This document shows positions 8,554 to 17,650 of a stretch of DNA of 18,550 nucleotides, one piece after another. The position numbers and the translations under genes were made by a program. The DNA is taken from positions 1-18,550 of the forward strand of contig VXIS01000552.1 of NCBI GenBank assembly GCA_008704415.1, read 5' to 3'. The DNA comes from Sphaerosporella brunnea (Eukaryota > Ascomycota > Pezizomycetes > Pezizales > Pyronemataceae). Numbering within the stretch: the stretch's first letter is position 1; each line of letters begins with the position of its first letter. The notes beneath the pieces were generated by a model. It saw only the letters and a program-made list of their open reading frames with translations, was not told where the DNA came from and ran no database searches.

Positions 8554-9617
8554 GTTTGCGACTCTTGAATCCTAACCCGAGGCGTAATGAAACAAACGTG
8601 GCCCACGAAAGAATCGCTGGCGAATTGGCAAAATTGCGGAGGAAGATCGCAGGGTTCGCGGCTTTCCTGGGCACGGGAATGCGTCACTTAATATTTCGGC
8701 GCTCTGTTTCTATATACGGGCATCGCGTGAGTAAACGTGTGCTGCAACCTGGGTCGATAGAAGGGGGACTCCGAAAGGGTATTTAGGATAATATGCAATT
8801 TTGATATAAGGCTAGGATACCACTGGACACGCTGAGGCCCAGTGCATTGTCTTGCAAGCATAATTGAATTGGGAAGGAGGGCTGACCTGGAGCTATAATC
8901 CAATCAATCTCAGGAGATCCAGGTAAACAAGGACGGTCTATTTGGTAGACCTTGGTGAATGCGAAAGCAATATGATGTTCCCAGAACGAAGAAGGTTGCA
9001 CAAATTTGGTTGGTTGGTTGGTGTTGGTAAATCGGGAAATGCAGATCAGTGACGTTGGGAGCCGTTCAAGAAAGAGGTGCCGCCGGCTAAGGTGTCTATT
9101 GTGTCTATGGCGGGTACGATGCGCGGCAGCTGGGCGGCGAGTAGGAATGTCGTCCGAGCAAAGGAACGATTGGCAAAGAAAATGGGAAAACGAAGGTATG
9201 TATGTATATTGGTGTCTAAAAGCTGGGATCCGTATGGACTGATGCAATGCGGGTTGCGAGAAGAGATACGAGGGGACAAAGGTGCCGAAGGTTCCAAAGC
9301 GTCCCAGGCTTAGCTGCGGTAGTGTAAAGCCGGAGCAGGACTTGTAGGTAGTAGTGGGGCAGTGGTGGTAGTAGTAGTAGTAGCAGTAGTGGTCACTGAA
9401 GCTATTAAGAACGGGGATGAGATTGATGCTGCTGGTTCCTTGTATCCGCCGAGGGAGAGTGGGCTTCTCTTGCAGTTGCCTCTACCCATAAATTGCGGTC
9501 GTATCGGTGGAGAATGTAGTAGCGGGCAATTCGCCTTGTCGGTACCGTGCAACAGGCGCTTTCGAACAGGCGATAAGTGATTGATTGAAGCGAGCGGGCG
9601 AGCCAGACCGAGCTGTT

Positions 9618-9632
9618 GGGGGGGGGGGGGGG
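9618..9632. repeat. G15 homopolymer
   Basis: Fifteen consecutive G residues, with only about seven C residues in two short runs at the matching place of the inverted copy near 12948-12957. Its length is unreliable in most sequencing chemistries. Confidence 0.85.
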
Positions 9633-9862
9633 TGGAAAATTGAAAGCCGGCGGGATGCAGTTCAAATGCACTGGCCCGTTGCGGTTGGATACTAAGTAGG
9701 TATTATGCGATGCAAAGGAAGGATTGTTGATAAGGACGAGGGAATTGAGAGAGTGTGGGAGAATTGGAAAGGCGCTCGCTGGATTGGCGAATCGCAGCCG
9801 GATCGCGTTTGATTGGGGGGGGCAAGAAGGAAAGTGAGTGAGTGACAAGACGTGGAGAAGGG

Positions 9863-9889
9863 AGCAGCAGCAGCAGCAGCGCAGCAGCA
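9863..9889. repeat. (CAG)n trinucleotide repeat
   Basis: Five to six AGC/CAG units, one GCAGC break, then two to three more units. A noisy reverse complement appears near 12350-12375 in the inverted copy. Confidence 0.85.
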
Positions 9890-9951
9890 AGTAGCAAGCA
9901 GCGAGCGGGTGTTCGCACGGGGGGGGACATCATAAACGAAGATGCATGGCA

Positions 9952-10023
9952 CAGCGAGCCAGCGAGTCAGCGAGCCAGCGAGCCAGCGAGTCAGCGAGCC
10001 AGCGAGCCAGCGAGTCAGCGAGC
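9952..10023. repeat. Nine tandem octamers CAGCGAGY with a 24-bp higher-order period
   Basis: Units start every 8 bases from 9952. The last base follows the order C, T, C, C, T, C, C, T, C, so three-unit blocks (24 bp) repeat as C-C-T. This shows growth first by octamer and then by 24-mer. It lies about 1.4 kb upstream of the CRIB gene's ATG. The inverted copy near 12178-12262 is scrambled by inserted bases. Confidence 0.9.
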
Positions 10024-10851
10024 GTGGGGCTGGGCCACTGCCTAACTCGGCCGCAGAGGCCTCCCTTCGCTCGATTCAGATCAGCCCTGGCTCAATCAAT
10101 CTCATCGCAGCAGACTCATCTCGTCCTGCTCCTGCTGTTTCCTCTCGTCCTTCGTCCGGGCAAAACAACGGATTCGAGCGGAGGAGGGCAGGGGGGTCCA
10201 AACGCGCGCTGGGCTGGCGCTGGCGAGGTTGCTTTTGCGGGTTGCCTGCCCCAAAAAGCCCAAAACGCACCTGGCCGCCCTCCCGCTTGCGGCTAGTCCG
10301 CGGAACTTTTCACGCGCCGGACGCTCGGAGTTGGCCCTGAAGCAACCCCCCCAGCGGCCGGCTTCTGTCGCCAAAACAACCAACACCTCCTGAGGTCCTG
10401 AGGTCCACCTCCGAAATTGACATGCGATCGGCGTTGACACCACCCCCCCCACCCCCGCCGCGACCACTACCACCACACATACGCCTTATGCAAGAAGTAC
10501 CGAGGAAACGCGTCCTGTCCAGGCAAGTGGGCTCGGACTTCGCGATGTGTGTTTGTCTGCTTGTGTTTGTGTGTGTGTGCACGTGCGGTGCTTGCGATTG
10601 AAGAACATGTGTCGACTTCCCATCGCAGGTAGCGTATCTCTGACAACGCTTCCTGCACGAAAAAAAAGAAAGAAAAAAAAAAGAAAAAGAAAATCACGTC
10701 TTATAAATGTAACCGCGTGCAAATCCCACGAACAGTGGTGCATGGCGTGAGGTTTTTCAGTGTTGGGGTGTTGGGGGGCCGTTCGAATTCGACGATTGTT
10801 CTCTACTCGTGTCGAAATTGCAGCATCATGTTGGAGAGGAGCGAACTGATG

Positions 10852-11010
10852 ATCTCTCGTCTTGTTGCCTCCTCCCTCCCTGTCGTCCCTCCCGTTCTGG
10901 TTTTGCTGTTTAACCGAGTTTGCGGCACTAAACCACCGTTGTTCTTGGGCCGTAGTGTCAATGCCCCCCCTCCCCGTTAGTTTTCCCGTTTTTGTTGTTG
11001 TGAGAGAGAT
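10852..11010. other. Turning point 1 of the palindrome, with SMRTbell-adapter-like ends (probable artefact)
   Basis: The segment opens ATCTCTCGTCTTGTTGCCTC followed by CTCCCTCCC, and closes with CGTTTTTGTTGTTG then TGAGAGAGAT. The standard PacBio hairpin adapter begins ATCTCTCTCTTTTCC, has CCTCCTCCG in the loop and ends TTGTTGTTGAGAGAGAT. Both halves of that pattern are present with extra bases, exactly between two arms that are reverse complements. The segment is 159 nt rather than 45, and its middle (about 10895-10960) does not resemble the adapter, so that part is unexplained. Confidence 0.75.
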
Positions 11011-14000
11011 ATCGTTCTCCAGACATATGTCCCACGCGGCACGAATGCGAACGGCCCCTCAACACCCCAAACTGAAAAACCTTCACCTCCATGCCATGTG
11101 TTGCAATTGCCTGATCCTCATCGACTTTGGCGACCATCCTGTGTTTCGTGGATTTGCAACGCACGGCTTACATTTATAAGACGTGATTTTCTTTTTATTT
11201 TTCTTTTTCTTTATTTTATTTCCCACAGTAGACTAGGACGTCCGATAATGTCATGAGATACGCTCACTAAACCTGCGCATGTGGAGAGCCAGATTCGACA
11301 TCATGCTTCTTCAATCGCAAGCGAGACACGTCTGCTACGTGCACTTCGTACACACACTTAAACCCATCTAGTCAGCAGAACTAGAAGTATCGATCTGAAA
11401 CACTTCGCGTAGGATTCCTACGGCTTCAAGGCTACCAATGCTTGACCGCTCCTTGCACTGTGCCTGGAGACCAGGACGCGTTTCCTCGTACGGCTTCTTG
11501 CGCTTGCACTACAGCGAATGCATCTCGAAGCAACCCAGCATTAGTTGATCTTGGGTGCTGGTGCTCGGTAGTGGTCGCTGGCTGGGGGTGGGGGGGGTGG
11601 GTGTCAAAGCCGAGTGTCGAGCACTGCTACTTGAGGATTTCCGTGCAGGTGGACATCAGGACCAACTAGATGTAGGTGATGCATTCGAATCTGTTTGGCG
11701 AACTTTCAAAGTTAAGCCGGCCGCTGGGGTTTTGAAAGGAATGTTGACCTTCAGGGCCAGAGACTCCGAGCGCGCAGCGTCGTGGATGAACCAGATATGC
11801 CGGCGTGACTAAGCCCGGTCAATGGAGGAGGGGCGGCGCAGGTACGCGTTAGTATTTGGGCTTGTGGTTGGGGCAGCACAGGCTACCGCAAATTATAGAA
11901 AGCAACCTCGACCAGCGCAGCGCCTAGCGCCGTTGGACCCACCAGTGCCCTCCTACCGCTCGAATCGTTGTTTTGCCCTGACGAAGGAACGCAGTAGGGG
12001 GGAATACATGCGAAGAGCACGAAGGGACGAGATGACTCACCATCGCCAGAGGTGAGTCACTGCTGCGATGAGACCAGTCTGATCTGATGTTGATGTTCGT
12101 CTAGGTGATCTGAATCGGAGCGTAAGGGAGGCAGACTCTCGAATCGCGACCGAGTTAGGCAGATGGCCCAGCCCCACGCTCGGCTGACTCGCTCCGGCTC
12201 GCATTGGGCTCATCGCCTGATCTCGCTGGCTCTGGCTGGCTGCTGACTCGCTGGCTCGCCGCTGGTCGCACCTATTGTCGCACTACTTCTTGGTTAGGAG
12301 TGTGTTTCCCCCGACCAGTGGGACAAAGCGAACACCGCGCTCGCTGCTTGTACTGCTGCTGCGCTGTGTGCTGCTGCTCCTTCTCCACGTCTTGTAACTC
12401 ACTCACTTTCTGTCTTGCGGCCACCCCCAATCAAACTCGATCCGAGCGTGCGATTGGAACGCCAAATCCAGCGGGACCGGGGCCGCCTTTCAAGGTTCTT
12501 CACCACATCATGCCTTGCTGGACAAATATAGTCCTCCTGTTGCCACAGACAGACATATCAACTGCCAAAGAGGTGTAACCTATCGAGGGGGTCTCTGTCC
12601 CCGAATAAATGATTGACTCTGGGATTGACACTCGTCCGGTAGCCGAGCCGTATAGTAGTGAGTTTAATGAAAAACATCCCGTAACGTTCCTTTGCCCGAC
12701 AAAATAATCCGCTCCTTATATCGGTGAGGAACCAAAACAAAAGACCAGAGAGAAGCGGTCAATGGTTTGGTTAGACCATGATGTGCTTTGTCGACATACC
12801 ACGTCCGAAGAGTTGACATGGACCAAGGAATCAATAGCAATTGACTCCCAACTGGGGCGCCGACCTAAGCGGAGTAACGGCGGATGGATTGAATTTCCCT
12901 AAGAGCATCCCGCGGCGAGGGCTTTTCACACATTTGTCCACCCCCTTCCCCGCCCCCACATTGGAACAGCTCGTTGTCTGGGCGTGCGCCCGCTCGCTAT
13001 CAATAATCATCTTATCGCCTGTTCGAAAGCGCCTGTTGCACGGTACCGACAAGGCGATGCCCGCTAGCTACGATTCTCCTACTCCGTATACGACCGCATA
13101 GGTGTTTTATTGGCGGGTAGGCATCTGGCCCCAATCTTTGTGCCGCACCTGACACTGCAAGGGCGGATCTCCTGCAGAACACCTTACGTCGATCTGCAAG
13201 AAGAATTGTCACTGCTTCGCATCCACGCCACCCCTAGGCCACGGCGTTAGATGAAATATACAACTCTGCGGAACCTGTAGCACGTATAGGTGTAGTCAGT
13301 GCATACCTTCTCGGCTCATGCCTCCCTTGAGGGGCTGTCAAACAGCTCTCTGTCAGTGACCACTCACTGACATACTAATACTACAGGACCACCAATGCAT
13401 GAGACCACCACTCACTACCTAACAAGTTGCGCATGCTCCGGCGTTTAGCAGCCAACCGCTCAGCTAAGGCCTGGGACAGCTTAGGAACCTCTCGCTGAGT
13501 ACCACCTGTCGTCCCCTCGTTATCTCTTCTCGCAACGCATTGCATCAGCGATATAGGACAGGGAGATGCGCAGCATTTTGTAGATCTCTAGCGAAATATA
13601 GGGACATACTGCATACCTTCGTTTTCCCATTTCTTTGCCTAACTGCCGTTCAGTTGTGGTGAGCCACGTGACGACAACTTAGTACTAACGCGGCGCTCAT
13701 CAGGAGGTGCCGGCATGCGAATGCGGTGTAGCCACCGATCCCATAGATCACAGGGAGGGGCATAAGCACAACCATTAGACACGGACTGGTGTCCATGGCA
13801 CCACTCTTGTGATCTGAACGGCTCCCAAGTCACTGATCCTGCATTCGTCGCAAGATTTGTGGACATCTCAAGCAGCCAACACTGCACCAACCCAACACCT
13901 ATCAACTTTGTTGCAACCTGACTTCGCTATCTGGGAACATAATTGCTTTCGCATTCACCAATGCGTCTACCAAAAGACCGTCCTTGGTGCATTGTACCTG

Positions 14001-15398
14001 ATGATTCTGACCTGAGTATGCATTGGAGATGTTTATAGCCTCCAGGTCGGAGCCTCCCGTAGACCCAAATGGACACATTTTATGCTCGTGCAATGACAAT
14101 GCACTTGGCCCACCTCAGCGTGTCATATGTGGTATCCTAGCCTTATATCCTATAAATTTGCATTCATTAATTATCCTCCAAATCATCCTCACACGTTGTC
14201 GGCGTCCCCCTTCGTTATGTCGATTCCCAGTTTTGCAGCACATCGTTTTACTCAGTCAAGCGGAGAATTCCAAAAACGCGTATCGATAGAAAAGACCGAT
14301 TGACGTCGCCGAAAATATATAGTGACGCTCGATCTTCGCGTGCCCGAGGAGAGAAAGGACGTGCGAATACCCTGGCGATCTTCCGCCATGACAATGTTGC
14401 CAATTCCCATGACATTGCGCATTCTTGCGGTGGGCCACGTTTGGTGTCATTACGCTCCGGGTTTAGGATTACAAGAGTCGCAAACATGTCGTTTGAAATA
14501 AAGTATCCTCCAAAGGCCGCGATCACGACGGCGCGAAAGATTGATCCCGGAAGAGAGAGCCGAGATGGAAAAATTACCGAAAATATTGCCCACCCACCCG
14601 AGAAGTGCCTCGGAACACGGGAACCGAGAAGGGTTCCCGAATTAGAGCAGCTTCGATTTTGTGGAGGACGACGAAAGAGCTTGGATGTCCGGCGGAGACG
14701 GCCCTGAGGGACTGGGTTCTTCAAGCATTGCCGATTGCGGGTTGACATACAGAATCCGAGGATCGCACTATACGAAGGCTTAGTAAGGCGCATCTATATT
14801 CTTACTCTTCGGCTGCAGCAGATTGACGCCAAGATGACATACTAGAAGAGCCGCTTGGAGATGTTCCAGTGTGGGTCAAACAGCATCATTCCCACTGAGT
14901 CGCGGTCGATCGTCTTAACCCCAGTTCAGTCTCTCAGCACGAGATATGCGAGGACTATCCCTTCATTCATCTCTGTATGGTGGGGTATTTGTACTGACAG
15001 TGTCCACACGTACGTGAACAGAATGACACATCAGCGGCCCCTTACAACTCACCACATCTCACACAGATGATTGGCAAACCCCGGAGAATAGATGCCGTCC
15101 CGTTTACGGATTAAATCAGGAGAGATGGGGGAAAAAATGATGAATGGAACCGCGCCCTCAACGAGAATCCAAATCTCCGGTCCCGGAACGGCACCCCAGC
15201 GACCTGTTTCCCTAGCCATATCCGAGTCGAATCCGCCGCACATCCTATTCGCCAGCGGTCCAACTCACCACGCAGTCACTATACTTCCCATGGCAAACAT
15301 TACTCGGAAGTTGTCCCGCTTATCTACGGAGCAGACGGTCTGATATACAAACGTGCCTGTGGAGAGAACAACTCTTCCGTCAGAATGTGGTTCGACCG
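11011..15398 (-). repeat. Noisy inverted copy of about 7801-10851 (probable unsplit read pass)
   Basis: The copy runs collinearly in reverse complement from 10851 down to about 7801. Exact anchors are 10689-10712 with 11166-11189 (24 nt) and 9532-9577 with 13011-13056 (46 nt). The octamer, CAG, promoter and exon 1 regions all reappear in the expected reverse order, ending with the complement of 7801 next to the second adapter-like site. The copy is 4388 nt against about 3051, so it carries a large excess of inserted bases. Expansion varies along it: about 22 percent over the 7801-8820 part and about 70 percent over the 9480-10040 part. Coding and non-coding stretches suffer alike. This pattern fits raw single-pass sequence rather than mutation. 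Confidence 0.88.
14486..15398 (+). pseudogene. Broken inverted copy of the 5' part of the CRIB gene (probable artefact)
   Basis: The start region CGCAAACATG of the CRIB gene reappears with ATG at 14486-14488, and the sequence can be followed through exon 1, the intron (GTACTGACAGTGTCCACA at about 14992) and exon 2 to the position matching 7801. Frequent one- to three-base insertions and deletions destroy the frame within a few dozen codons. It should not be annotated as a paralogue. The gene copy is truncated where the whole inverted arm stops, not at a gene boundary. Confidence 0.75.
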
Positions 15399-15458
15399 AT
15401 CTCCTTCCCTTTTACCCAGCCTTCCTAACGTTGTGTTGTTGTCTGTTGATGGAGTGAT
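15399..15458. other. Turning point 2: SMRTbell-adapter-like sequence (probable artefact)
   Basis: Reading through the site in order: ATCTCCTTCCCTTTTACCC, then CCTTCCT, CGTTGTGTTGTTGT, TTGAT and GGAGTGAT. This tracks the adapter from its ATCTCTCTC stem through TTTT, the CCTCC units, CGTTGTTGTTG and the GAGAGAGAT stem, with about fifteen extra bases over 45. It lies exactly where the inverted copy ends (matching 7801) and before the sequence resumes in forward orientation. It has the same orientation as the adapter-like ends of turning point 1, as expected if one polymerase passed both hairpins of one molecule. Confidence 0.82.
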
Positions 15459-15550
15459 GGTCGCTACCCACTCACCTCCCCCTCCGCAGTCCAACTCCTT
15501 CCCCCTTCAACAATTCCTCGTCTCTGTTCTCTGTGTAACCCGTGTGGTCA
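15459..15550. other. Unassigned noisy segment after the second adapter-like site
   Basis: GTCGCTACCCACTC at the start may be the first bases of the returning insert (GTCGACCACTC at 7800), but the next 70 bases, rich in C and T, do not align convincingly. Clear correspondence to 7815 onward resumes near 15555. Together with 15399-15458 the insertless stretch is about 150 nt, close to the 159 nt of turning point 1. Confidence 0.45.
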
Positions 15551-16517
15551 AGGATGGAGCTGTTCTCTAGCCAAGGGATTACACTGGGTTAATCCTCGTT
15601 TTGTTACAAAGCTGTCTGCGTTCCGTCATTACCGGAGAAGCGGGAGAGCACTCTCCGGGAAGCAGGGTGGCGGATGGGTAGACACATAGGAGTGACTGCG
15701 CTGGGGGAGTTGGGACATCAGCTGAGCGAAATAGGATAGCGTGGCGGATTCGACTCTGGAGATGGCGTAGGGAAACAGGTGTCTGTGCGTCCGGGACGCG
15801 ATTATTGATTCTCGGGGGAGAGGCGCGTTCCATTCTTCCCCATGCTGCCGTGAGTTTTCATCCGTAAACGGGACGCTATAACTCGCGGGTGGGTTCACTG
15901 TGTGATGGAGTGGAGTTGAATAGGAGTTGTACTGCAGGGCCGCTGCATGTGATGGCTGTTCTGTGCGTCGGCCGTACTGTGGGACACTGTCAGTACCAGA
16001 CTACCCCCACTTCAGCATGGAGATAGAAGTCTGGGATAGTTCTACTCGGCTGAGGAGTGCTGGGGGTGGAAGACGATCGGAACAGCGACTCGTTGGTAAA
16101 GCAGATGATGCTGTTTGACGATGCGAGATTCAGCTGCTCTTAGATGTCATCTTGCGTGAATCTTTTGGCTGAGCCCGAGGAGGTGTATTGATGCGCCTGG
16201 ATCTGCGTCCTCGGTGTGATCGTCCCCCCCCTCGCAAGGAAGATTGGAAAGCACGTCCTCAGGGCCGTCTACCGCGGGAATTGCCAAGCTCTTTCGGTCG
16301 TCTCTCCCGCGAAAATAGCGAAGCTCTAATGACAGTGGAAGCCATTTCGCTTCCATCAGTGTTCGAGGCTTTCGGGTGTGTGGGCAGTGGCCCAAGGATA
16401 GACTTTGTTCGAGGCTGTGTGTAATATTTTCCATTCTCGGCACGCTCCTCAGTTCCGACAGTACTTACCCACTCGATGGCCTTTTGGAGGAACTTTAGTC
16501 CAGGATGAGGAGAACAT
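15551..16517 (-). pseudogene. Broken second copy of the 5' part of the CRIB gene (probable artefact)
   Basis: The complement of the start region is recognisable at 16517-16515 (CAT inside GAGAACATGGTTTGCGAG), with exon 1 below it, the intron with ACACTGTCAGTAC near 15985, and part of exon 2 to the position matching about 7801. Single-base insertions break the frame repeatedly. The gene end and the copy end do not coincide, as expected of a read fragment rather than a gene duplication. Confidence 0.75.
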
Positions 16518-17650
16518 GGTTTGCGAGTCCGGATATCCTAACCGCGAGGGCTCTCTAATGAAGAACACAAAACGTGGCTCCACGCAAACGAATCGCTAGA
16601 AACCCTGCGATACTGATGTGCATCCTAAACACTTGCGGATGACGAAGATCGGCAGGGTTCGGCTGGCTTTTCCTGTCGGGAGCACGGGAACATGCGTCAC
16701 TTAATAATTTCGGCGCTATGTTGATAATACGGGGAATCGCGTGAAGTAAAGAGGTGCTGCAACCTGGGTCGATAGCTGAAGGGGGAGGTCTGCCGAATTA
16801 CGGGGTATTTAGGATAGATATTGTTCAACTTCTCTTTGGATTGTAACGGCTAGGATACCACTGGATCACGCTGATGGGCCCAGTGACATTTGTCTTGGCA
16901 AGCATATATTGAATTGGGAAGGAGGCTGACCGGAGCTATAATCCAATCAATCTCAGGAATCCAGGTTAAAACATAGGGACCACCGGAGTCTGATTGCTGT
17001 AGAACTTGCGTAGTGAATGCCGTGAAAGCCAAATAGGAATGGTCGCCAGTTTGTATACGAGGAGAAGAGGTTGCAACAATTTGGATGAGTTGGTTGCGTG
17101 TGGGTAGAACTTCGCGTCGGAATGTCAGATCCCTGGTCAATGCTGACCGTTGGGAGCGTTCAAGAAAGAGTGGTGCCGCCGGCTAGAGGTGTTCTTCATT
17201 GGTCTAGGTTGTCTGCGCGTTGTGAGGCGCATGCGCCGTCGGCAGCTGGGCTCGGCGAGTAGGAATGTCGCGAGAAGGCAGGGGGCAAAAGGAACCGAGT
17301 GTGCAAGAAAATGGGAAAAACGAAGTATGTATGTATATTGGTCGGTCTAAAAGCTGCGGATCCGTGATGGACTGACTGCACTAGCGGGTGCGAGGAAGAG
17401 ATACGAGGGGGGACAAAGGTGTCCGAAGGTTCCAGGAAGCGTCCCAGGCTTGAGGCTTGCGGTAGTGGAAAGCCGGGCAGGGACCGTGTAGGTAGGTAGT
17501 GGGGGCAGTGCGATGGTAGTTAGTAGTAGTAGCAGTAGTGGTCAGCTGAAGCTATTCAAGAACGGGGATGAGAGTTGATGCTGCTGGTTCCTGATCCGCC
17601 CGCGGGAGAGTGGGCTTTTGTCTCTCTGCGAGTGGCCCCTAGCTAATTGG
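15551..17650 (+). repeat. Noisy forward copy of about 7801-9495 (probable third read pass)
   Basis: This segment follows 7801-9495 in the original orientation, with exact blocks such as 8261-8284 matching 16134-16157 and GAAGCTATT.AAGAACGGGGATGAGA near 17550. It is about 2100 nt against 1695, again longer through scattered inserted bases. It contains copies of part of exon 2, the intron, exon 1 and about 940 bases of 5' flank. It differs from the inverted copy at different positions, as independent reading errors of one template would. Matching stops near GCTAATTGG (17642-17650). Confidence 0.87.

Larger units (their letters stand above)
8554..10851 (-). promoter_or_regulatory. Long 5' flank (promoter and probable 5' UTR) of the CRIB gene
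   Basis: No credible coding region lies in these 2.3 kb. The stretch is rich in simple sequence: GTAGTAGTAG near 9366-9390, G15 at 9618-9632, CAG units at 9863-9889, the octamer array at 9952-10023, GT repeats near 10562-10580 and an A/G-rich tract near 10661-10693. Read on the gene's strand, much of it is pyrimidine-rich, as is common before highly regulated fungal polarity genes. A CCAAT box on the gene's strand lies at 9173-9169, about 620 bases before the ATG. The transcription start and any 5' UTR intron cannot be placed. The true genomic sequence probably ends, for this contig, at about 10851. Confidence 0.5.

Noticed and set aside
9405..9952. Minus-strand frames of 76-161 codons upstream of the CRIB gene, including a Cys/Ala-rich one
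   Set aside because: They are made of translated simple repeats (CAG/CTG, G/C runs) and overlap in three frames.
9842..10045. A protein with a repeated Ser-Glu-Pro-Ala-type motif encoded by the octamer array, or a CRISPR-like array
   Set aside because: An 8-bp unit gives low-complexity peptides in every frame, and there are no spacers, so neither idea holds.
10780..10795. GTTCGAATTC as the B box of a tRNA gene
   Set aside because: No matching A box or cloverleaf can be formed around it.
7801..15398. A biological giant palindrome (hairpin telomere, terminal inverted repeats of a Maverick or a linear plasmid)
   Set aside because: No terminal-repeat genes (protein-primed polymerase, transposase) are present, the arms differ by indels rather than being near identical, and a third forward pass follows. 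Telomere-type repeats are absent at the turn.
11011..15398. Repeat-induced point mutation as the cause of divergence
   Set aside because: The copy is much longer than its source and many G and C runs are kept; RIP does not insert bases.
14248..16530. Two extra copies of the CRIB gene as diverged paralogues or pseudogenes from real duplication
   Set aside because: Their ends coincide with adapter-like turning points, the damage is insertion-rich and equal in coding and non-coding DNA, and they form strict alternating strands of one insert. A read artefact explains all of this at once.
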